Part shown: positions 35,409-41,145 of the stretch, piece after piece
Layout: each line of letters starts with the position of its first letter
How positions within the stretch are numbered: position 1 is the stretch's first letter
Assembly (NCBI GenBank): GCA_007116145.1
Contig: SKJB01000137.1
Coordinates: forward strand, 1-44,117
DNA: 44,117 nucleotides
Source: Limnochordia bacterium
GTDB taxonomy: Bacteria > Bacillota > Limnochordia > Darwinibacteriales > DTU012
Reading direction: 5' to 3'
The notes under the pieces: model-generated
Told to the model about the DNA's origin: nothing
Database searches by the model: none
The model's input: only the letters and a program-made list of their open reading frames with translations
Position numbers and translations under genes: made by a program

Positions 35409-36422
35409 ATGGCAATTCTAGTGACAGGTGGAGCAGGATATATTGGTAGTCATACATGTGTAGAATTACTAAACGCAGGATATGATATCATAGTATTAGA
35501 TAATCTATCCAACAGTAAACAAGAGTCTTTAGTAAGAGTACAGAGTATTACGGGCAGATCATTCCCTTTTTATCCAGTGGACTTACTCGATAGAGAGGGA
35601 GTGGAGCAGGTTTTCGCTGCGCATCAAATCGATGCAGTCATTCACTTTGCGGGGTTAAAAGCCGTAGGTGAATCGGTGCAGGTCCCATTACGGTATTACC
35701 ACAATAATATTACGGGAACGCTAGTATTATGTGATGTTATGGCAAAGCATGGTGTGAGGCGGATCGTTTTTAGTTCCTCGGCAACAGTATACGGGATGCC
35801 TGAACAGGTGCCCATATCGGAGGACTTCCCTTTAGGAGCGACAAACCCTTATGGACGAACTAAACTAATGATCGAAGAGATGCTACAGGATCTCCATATC
35901 TCTGACCCGTTATGGAGTATCGCTTTACTACGATATTTTAATCCCGTTGGGGCACATCCAAGTGGTACGATTGGCGAAGATCCAAGTGGTATACCCAACA
36001 ACTTGATGCCTTTTATAACGCAAGTTGCTGTTGGTAAACGAAACGTTCTAAACGTGTTTGGTGCTGACTATAAAACGAAGGATGGAACAGGGGTGAGAGA
36101 CTATATTCATGTGGTCGATTTAGCGATTGGTCATCTTAGATCCCTTGAAAAAATTATGGGTAGTACGGGAGTACATACTTATAATCTTGGAACTGGTCGC
36201 GGATATAGCGTGCTTGAGATGGTTAAGGCATTTGAGAAAGCCTCAGAAAAATCTATCCCTTACACGATTGCTCCGCGCAGAGCTGGAGATATTGCGAAGT
36301 GTTATGCCGATCCGCAAAAAGCGAATAATGAGCTAGGTTGGCATGCCACTCGGGAGATTCATGAGATGTGTGTAGATGCTTGGCACTGGCAGTCAAAGAA
36401 TCCTAATGGATATGGTGCCTAA
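35409..36422 (+). CDS. galE: UDP-glucose 4-epimerase
   Basis: A 337-residue short-chain dehydrogenase/reductase family epimerase that interconverts UDP-glucose and UDP-galactose with bound NAD. GGAGYIG (7-13) binds NAD, Ser124 in FSSSATVYG and Tyr148-x3-Lys152 in NPYGRTK are catalytic, and [13 protein letters not shown] and [12 protein letters not shown]-like segments mark GalE. Length equals the classic enzyme (338). The ATG at 35409 has AGGAGGA 8 bases upstream. Two unknown genes follow on the same strand within 30 bases. Confidence 0.95.
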   Translation: MAILVTGGAGYIGSHTCVELLNAGYDIIVLDNLSNSKQESLVRVQSITGRSFPFYPVDLLDREGVEQVFAAHQIDAVIHFAGLKAVGESVQVPLRYYHNNITGTLVLCDVMAKHGVRRIVFSSSATVYGMPEQVPISEDFPLGATNPYGRTKLMIEEMLQDLHISDPLWSIALLRYFNPVGAHPSGTIGEDPSGIPNNLMPFITQVAVGKRNVLNVFGADYKTKDGTGVRDYIHVVDLAIGHLRSLEKIMGSTGVHTYNLGTGRGYSVLEMVKAFEKASEKSIPYTIAPRRAGDIAKCYADPQKANNELGWHATREIHEMCVDAWHWQSKNPNGYGA

Positions 36423-36450
36423 TTAGGTCGTAGGGGGTTTAGTTTAGGTG

Positions 36451-36795
36451 ATGACAGAGATATACGATGAGTGGTGGGAGAGAGTGAATGTTTTAATGGA
36501 AGAATTAGAAGGAACAGCCGTTAAAATTAATCTGGAGCGTTGGTATTTTATTATCAGCTACGAATTTGATTATTACCAAGATGAACTGCGACAGCGTCAC
36601 GAAAATCTATCGAGTGGGTTACAAGAAAAATTTTATTTGATACTAGCAGAAATTGACTTCCAGTACCAGTTATTAGCCGCTAGAGCTATGCGTTCGGAAC
36701 AGGTTTTGTGGAGTTTGTTTAATTTCTTGAAAGACTTACCTGGACGTCTTGGTGTCATTTTAGCGAATTTGAGTAACCCACCAATAAGCGGGTGA
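36451..36795 (+). CDS. Small helical hypothetical protein, 114 aa
   Basis: I do not recognise it. The product is predicted mostly alpha-helical, with many Glu, Leu, Tyr and Trp residues, for example YDEWWERVNVLMEELEG and a later FYLILAEIDFQYQLLAARA segment. No signal peptide. A GTG at 36448 directly before the ATG is an alternative start. It starts 28 bases after galE and its stop overlaps the GTG in front of the next gene (GTGA), so it is translationally coupled to the PD-(D/E)XK-like protein and may be its partner or regulator. Confidence 0.65.
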   Translation: MTEIYDEWWERVNVLMEELEGTAVKINLERWYFIISYEFDYYQDELRQRHENLSSGLQEKFYLILAEIDFQYQLLAARAMRSEQVLWSLFNFLKDLPGRLGVILANLSNPPISG

Positions 36796-36800
36796 GAAAC

Positions 36801-37529
36801 ATGGAATATTGTATTAGAGGTAATGAAGGAACCTTCCAACTTCCGAAGAATGGCTCTGACTTAGCTAGTTTTATTGTAGCACACCCTACCTATATTTACC
36901 CGCTAATTAATATTGTGAATGTATTATCAGAGGTAAATTACGACCAACGGTCAGACTTTACTGCCAGTAGCTTGCGTGAGTGTGAGTTGATGGGTCAAGT
37001 AATTGTTGATACACCCGAATCGACCCACTTTGTTCAGGTTCTTGAATCGTTCCTCCAACGAGACATTGCCACCTCAGGGCAATTACGGGGTAAGCTATTA
37101 GAGTATCTTATTAATGCCATTGGACCAATGTCCGATCTTGGGGATGATCGACAGACTGTACGTGACTGTTACCTAGTTGATAGCGAAGAACGGCTAATGG
37201 GTGGTGGCTCTAACTTTGATTTTGCCTTTATCGATTATGAGAATCGGAAGTATGAGTTGTTAGAATGTAAGTTCACTCTTGCTAACTTCCTAGATTACCG
37301 CAAAGCACAGGCTATGCGCAAAATAGAGTATATGGATACTATCTCCAACATTTTGATTGGGAAGAACTACAACGTTCATGTAGCCTTTGTCAGTTTAGCT
37401 TTTAGTATTGCTTATGAACTCTATTTTCTTGATAATCATGGACTAACACAGATTGCGATCTACAATTACGAAGATATGATGACTCGCTTCGAGGTTAGGA
37501 GAAGCTCACAAAAAAACCAGAGCGTCTAA
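36801..37529 (+). CDS. PD-(D/E)XK nuclease-like hypothetical protein
   Basis: A 242-residue protein with a restriction-endonuclease-like pattern: a helix ending near Glu101 (KLLEYLINAI), Asp140 in GGSNFDFAFIDYENRK and Glu155-Cys-Lys157 in YELLECKFTL, which gives the D-x14-E-x-K core of PD-(D/E)XK enzymes, then an alpha helix and a further strand (YNVHVAFVSLAF). About 100 residues precede the core. No DNA-binding motif or methylase is adjacent. The ATG at 36801 follows GGGTGA; GTG at 36792 is an alternative. Fold and catalysis are inferred from motifs only. Confidence 0.6.
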   Translation: MEYCIRGNEGTFQLPKNGSDLASFIVAHPTYIYPLINIVNVLSEVNYDQRSDFTASSLRECELMGQVIVDTPESTHFVQVLESFLQRDIATSGQLRGKLLEYLINAIGPMSDLGDDRQTVRDCYLVDSEERLMGGGSNFDFAFIDYENRKYELLECKFTLANFLDYRKAQAMRKIEYMDTISNILIGKNYNVHVAFVSLAFSIAYELYFLDNHGLTQIAIYNYEDMMTRFEVRRSSQKNQSV

Positions 37530-37540
37530 AGATGCTCTGG
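37510..37540 (-). terminator. Intrinsic terminator for the leftward 135-aa gene
   Basis: CCAGAGC and GCTCTGG pair around ten bases, and on the minus strand seven T residues follow. It overlaps the 3' end of the rightward PD-(D/E)XK gene and may also act weakly on that strand. Confidence 0.7.
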
Positions 37541-37582
37541 CTTTACTTTGCACGGGCCTTGCCTTTTATTGTTTGTGATTAA

Positions 37583-37990
37583 CTAGTTTTGATATGTATC
37601 GGGTAAGCCAAGGATATAAAATTCACGCAACAACCAACTGAGGCAAAAATCGAGACTTGCAGTGGGAATTGTCACCGAGCGGTCCATACCTTGCTTAATA
37701 AGTAGCAATGCGTCATCGCTATTTTGTTGCCAACTTACGGTGATATAACCTTGAGCTGATTGCATCATCGCTAAGGGTGCTTCAGTTAATGGTTCAGGCG
37801 GGATCATATCTTCAAGGCCTACGAGAATACAATCTAGAAACTGAGCAACTTCCGTTTCCGTCAAAATAATTCTCTCTAATTCCTTGGTTTCAAAGGGCTT
37901 GCTAGTCAAAATAAACCAATCTCCCTGATTGTAGTTGTGATATAAACCAATCTTAAAATCCTTTTCTCCCCAAGCGCTAATCATTTCCAC
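37583..37990 (-). CDS. Hypothetical protein, about 135 aa
   Basis: I do not recognise it. It is an acidic soluble protein with alternating strands, for example FKIGLYHNYNQGDWFILTS and GYITVSWQQN, and a C-terminal helical stretch with LSWLLREFYILGLP. The GTG at 37990 has GGGAGGG 8 bases upstream; GTG at 37999 and ATG at 37984 are in frame alternatives. It is a single-gene unit with a good promoter (38039-38067) and terminator, so it is very likely expressed. Confidence 0.6.
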   Translation of the reverse strand: MEMISAWGEKDFKIGLYHNYNQGDWFILTSKPFETKELERIILTETEVAQFLDCILVGLEDMIPPEPLTEAPLAMMQSAQGYITVSWQQNSDDALLLIKQGMDRSVTIPTASLDFCLSWLLREFYILGLPDTYQN

Positions 37991-38038
37991 CTGATTCACC
38001 CTCCCAGCTATTAGGTAATAACAGTTACTATTTATCTA

Positions 38039-38067
38039 ATTATAACTAAATAACTTTCTTTTGTAAA
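38039..38067 (-). promoter_or_regulatory. Sigma-A type promoter of the 135-aa gene
   Basis: On the minus strand TTTACA (38067-38062) and a perfect TATAAT (38044-38039) are 17 bases apart, about 45 bases before the start. Confidence 0.7.
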
Positions 38068-38102
38068 GAGTTTTTCTGTGTCATCATTTTTGGGGGATTT
38101 AA

Positions 38103-38130
38103 TTGACGAATTAGGGTAGAATCTGATAAC
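38103..38130 (+). promoter_or_regulatory. Possible promoter of the 157-aa gene
   Basis: TTGACG (38103-38108) and GATAAC (38125-38130) are 16 bases apart and face the rightward gene. Confidence 0.35.
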
Positions 38131-38181
38131 CTATAACCAGTTAATAGAATCAGTCTAATATTAGTCTATGAGGTGGAAATA

Positions 38182-38655
38182 GTGAAAATCGATTTAACAA
38201 AAGCGGAATTTAAAAAGCTACTTGAAGTCTGTTTCTTGTCGGATTGGATATTATCGGCATATCGGACGGATCATGAAGATTTTCCTTTTATACTAAGTTT
38301 TAAACAGTTGGAGCAAAAGGTGTTTTCACAAACAGAGAAATTTGAGTTTGGTGATCTCGTAGAGTGGGATTCTCAGGGGAAGGAGTATACCACTACCGAG
38401 CAACACGAAGAGTTGATGGATGGAGATGAAGGAGCCATTGCTTATGTTAAGGAGTTTGAAAATGCACTTTTTTGGGATGAATTAAGCCAACGCCTTGCAA
38501 GAAGAGACATTGTGGAACAGGTCGGTGAAGACACGTACCTAAATATGGATCCTTTTGAGCGATTTCGTTTTGTGGAAGAACTAACTGGTAAGTACGCGCA
38601 TGAGTTTCTGGAAAATGGCTTGAAAAACTTGCGAATTAGTTTAGATGATAATTAA
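38182..38655 (+). CDS. Hypothetical acidic protein, 157 aa
   Basis: I do not recognise it. It is strongly acidic and likely helical, with many Glu/Asp and aromatic residues (KAEFKKLLEVCFLSDWILSA; later DPFERFRFVEELTGKYAHEF). No membrane helix or signal. The GTG at 38182 follows AGGTGG by 5 bases; GTG at 38173 is part of that site and is less likely. It is divergent from the 135-aa gene and stands alone. Confidence 0.6.
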   Translation: MKIDLTKAEFKKLLEVCFLSDWILSAYRTDHEDFPFILSFKQLEQKVFSQTEKFEFGDLVEWDSQGKEYTTTEQHEELMDGDEGAIAYVKEFENALFWDELSQRLARRDIVEQVGEDTYLNMDPFERFRFVEELTGKYAHEFLENGLKNLRISLDDN

Positions 38656-38758
38656 ATACAGCGTGCAATGCATCGGTGGAATGGGGATTGCAGGGGAACT
38701 GCTTCTGGCTTGTGCTTAACTAAGCGGGGCGTTCGTTCGTTTGAGTGGAAGACTATCA

Positions 38759-38795
38759 TAAAAAAATCAAGCTACCAAAAAATGTAGCCTGATTT
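38759..38795 (-). terminator. Intrinsic terminator of the DEAD-box gene
   Basis: On the minus strand AATCAGGCTAC pairs with GTAGCTTGATT (one G-U) around a T-rich loop and is followed by a T-run. Confidence 0.75.
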
Positions 38796-38816
38796 CCCGA
38801 AATGTAAAATTCTCAC

Positions 38817-40283
38817 CTAATTGCTATTGTTTTTGCTCGAATTCCATTTATTGCGTGGTCTCGAACCACGAAATGCTTTCTTTGATTGGTGCCAGTCCTT
38901 CGAACTCGTCGATCGATTATTGGAGTTTGATCGTGAATTATGATCTGAGCGTTGTCTGTTCGTACCTACGGGTCGTTCTTCTGTGAGACGAACTGGTGTT
39001 GTGTTTGGCTCTTTGGTTAAAAGTTTTAGCGCAGCTGAAAGCAAGGATACGGAATCATTTTGATCCAACAGTCCTTCAGCCATGCTGCGATACAAGCTCG
39101 ATGATTCTTCTTCTGCTGCTCGTAACAATCGCTCAATAGCTACTTGTTTTTGTCCTGCAAGTGCTTCATTTAAAGATGGTGCTGGCAAACGTTGAATTTT
39201 TCTCTTTGTTAGCCGTTCAATTAACTTTAAATGGGGCATTTCCCGTGGTGTTATAAAGGTTATGGCTTCTCCACTACGTCCGGCTCGACCAGTTCGACCT
39301 ATGCGATGGATATATCCTTCTGGATCTTGGGGGATGTCAAAATTATAAACGTGGGTTACACCACTGATATCAAGGCCACGAGCAGCCACATCCGTAGCCA
39401 CCAAAATCTCCACGATACCTGATCGAAATTGATTCATTACACTATCACGTTTGCCCTGGGTAAGATCGCCGTGTATCCCCTCGGCAGAGTAGCCACGCTT
39501 ATTAAGAGCTTCTGTTAACTCGTCTACCCGGCGTTTAGTGCGTCCAAAAACAATGGCACTGGTTGGTGAGTGAAGGTCTAAGAGGTTACATAGTGTATCG
39601 AATTTCTTGTTTTCAGGAACCTCTACATAGTGTTGGTCTGTATTTGCTAACGTTACTTCCTTAGGTGCCACCCGAACTAGTTCAGGGTTTATCATAAACC
39701 GCTGCGCTAGAGTCTGAATTTGTCGAGGCATTGTCGCTGAAAACAACATGGTATGTCTTTCCTTAGGCACTTCTTGGAGGATGGTTTCAATATCCTCGAG
39801 AAAACCCATGTTCAGCATTTCATCGGCTTCATCTAATACTACCATCTTAATAGAATTTAACCGAATAGTGCGACGGCGCATGTGATCCATAATGCGACCT
39901 GGTGTTCCCACAATGATCTGTGGTTTCCTTGCTAATGCTTTAATCTGTCTGCGAATATCTTGCCCACCGTAAATAGGTAGACAATTAATTCTGTGAAACG
40001 ATCCAATTTTGTTAATCTCTTCGGACACCTGGACAGCTAATTCTCTCGTTGGTGTCACAACGATTCCTTGGGTGACATAATCTGTAGGTACAAGATTTTC
40101 CATCATAGGTATAGCGAAAGCTACTGTTTTGCCTGTACCAGTCGGGGCTTGTCCGATAAGATCACGTCCAGCTAAAGCTATGGGAATAGTTTGAGCTTGA
40201 ATAGGAGTTGCCTCTTCGAAACCTAGTTTGTTAATGGCTTTTAAAATGGGTTCACTTAAATTTAGTTCTTGAAAAGTTGTCAA
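38817..40283 (-). CDS. DEAD-box ATP-dependent RNA helicase, CshA-like
   Basis: A 488-residue RNA helicase. Motifs in order: Q motif ([13 protein letters not shown]), APTGTGKT (Walker A), [22 protein letters not shown], and in the second RecA domain [11 protein letters not shown] and [12 protein letters not shown] low-complexity C-terminal tail rich in Ser, Asn, Arg and Lys (about 440-488) should bind RNA. Length and layout match CshA, which works in cold adaptation and in the RNA degradosome. Start is TTG with AAAGGGAG upstream. The 5' leader is about 140 bases and contains a hairpin. Confidence 0.93.
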   Translation of the reverse strand: MTTFQELNLSEPILKAINKLGFEEATPIQAQTIPIALAGRDLIGQAPTGTGKTVAFAIPMMENLVPTDYVTQGIVVTPTRELAVQVSEEINKIGSFHRINCLPIYGGQDIRRQIKALARKPQIIVGTPGRIMDHMRRRTIRLNSIKMVVLDEADEMLNMGFLEDIETILQEVPKERHTMLFSATMPRQIQTLAQRFMINPELVRVAPKEVTLANTDQHYVEVPENKKFDTLCNLLDLHSPTSAIVFGRTKRRVDELTEALNKRGYSAEGIHGDLTQGKRDSVMNQFRSGIVEILVATDVAARGLDISGVTHVYNFDIPQDPEGYIHRIGRTGRAGRSGEAITFITPREMPHLKLIERLTKRKIQRLPAPSLNEALAGQKQVAIERLLRAAEEESSSLYRSMAEGLLDQNDSVSLLSAALKLLTKEPNTTPVRLTEERPVGTNRQRSDHNSRSNSNNRSTSSKDWHQSKKAFRGSRPRNKWNSSKNNSN

Positions 40284-40333
40284 ATTTTATTCTCCCTTTT
40301 ACAAATTTTTCGTATTTATCTAATACGTAAGAA

Positions 40334-40360
40334 GAGCATTCTTTAACTAACAGAATGCTC
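40334..40360 (-). promoter_or_regulatory. Hairpin in the 5' leader of the helicase mRNA
   Basis: GAGCATTCT and AGAATGCTC form a perfect 9-bp stem with a nine-base loop. It lies between the promoter and the helicase start. No U-tract follows on the minus strand, so it is not a simple terminator. Confidence 0.5.
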
Positions 40361-40428
40361 CCACAAAGGCTTTATACTTTCAGCGTCGCATTATGTACCA
40401 TAAAAAATACCTTCTCTAGACGCCAATA

Positions 40429-40457
40429 ATTATATCACACTTATGGAGATAAGACAA
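40429..40457 (-). promoter_or_regulatory. Promoter of the DEAD-box helicase gene
   Basis: On the minus strand TTGTCT (40457-40452) and an extended -10 TGATATAAT (ending at 40429) are 17 bases apart. The predicted start near 40422 gives a leader of about 140 bases. Confidence 0.75.
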
Positions 40458-40666
40458 GGAGCTTCTACGAAAATTCTACCCTATATCAAGGAATTGTATC
40501 CAATTTCCGAAAAAATCCAGACTTGAAGTTAGAGCCTTGATGCTGAATCTTGGTAAACTATGCGATGTGCTCAATATTATGGAATTAAAAGGAAACCCAC
40601 ATGATCAGGCGAATATACTAAAGAGAAGATACGAAATTCGAAGCTAAATGGTCTGGGGAGATAAGC

Positions 40667-40996
40667 ATGGAAAATCACAAAGTCGCTTTGTTTAATGGTC
40701 TAGTTGTAACCACGAATGGTCTATTCCAAGTTAGTGATATTACTCCGGAAGAAGCCAGTCTGTTAGTGCGAGAATGCGGCTATATTTCAGCTGTTGGTCA
40801 CAAAGCAGCCGCTAGTATACTTAGTGAGCTATTAATGGTAAGGGTGGCAATGAACAGAATTCAGTTTTACCAGCAAGTTGGCCAAAAAGCAATTGCCCTC
40901 AAGTTAAATAAACGGCCAGATGAAGGTGTGGTGTTAGACAAAGAGCAAACGCAACAAATTGGGTATTGCTTAAAATTGATTGAACGATTGGAATAA
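40667..40996 (+). CDS. DUF1874 protein, AcrIII-1/Crn2-like ring nuclease
   Basis: A 109-residue protein of the DUF1874 (STIV B116-like) family. This family includes viral AcrIII-1 and cellular Crn2, which cut cyclic tetra-adenylate (cA4) and so switch off type III CRISPR signalling. The core YISAVGHKAAASILSELL aligns with the region around catalytic His47 of SIRV1 gp29; here it is His45. NRIQFYQQVGQKAIALKL and KRPDEGVVL follow as in the family. Length is normal. GGGGAG lies upstream of the ATG and an intrinsic terminator follows. It is a single gene with no CRISPR or cas gene in the window. A host ring nuclease, a phage remnant or another nucleotide role are all possible. Confidence 0.82.
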   Translation: MENHKVALFNGLVVTTNGLFQVSDITPEEASLLVRECGYISAVGHKAAASILSELLMVRVAMNRIQFYQQVGQKAIALKLNKRPDEGVVLDKEQTQQIGYCLKLIERLE

Positions 40997-41009
40997 CTGT
41001 CGACAACGA

Positions 41010-41041
41010 AACCAGGCTTTCGTAGACGAAGCTGGTTTTTT
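41010..41041 (+). terminator. Intrinsic terminator after the DUF1874 gene
   Basis: AACCAG and CTGGTT close an interrupted stem with GCTTTCG/CGAAG inside and are followed by a T-run. Confidence 0.75.
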
Positions 41042-41145
41042 GTTTGCGATAATTGGTTTTTACGTGACAGTACAAGCAGGAAAATGTTACTAAATATCGA
41101 AAGATAGAAGTGGGATGAATAAATCATTTGAGGGGGGTTTTCGAA

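Larger units (their letters stand above)
40284..40666. other. Intergenic region between helicase and DUF1874 genes
   Basis: The left half is the helicase leader and promoter. The right half has an open frame from about 40453, with an ATG at 40540 that would give 35 residues (MLNLGKLCDV...), but no ribosome site. I see no clear promoter for the DUF1874 gene and no CRISPR repeat. Confidence 0.4.

Noticed and set aside
28640-37529. Dam methylase and PD-(D/E)XK protein as one restriction-modification system
   Set aside because: They are more than 7 kb apart with histidine, ABC-F, HAD, kelch and galE genes between them.
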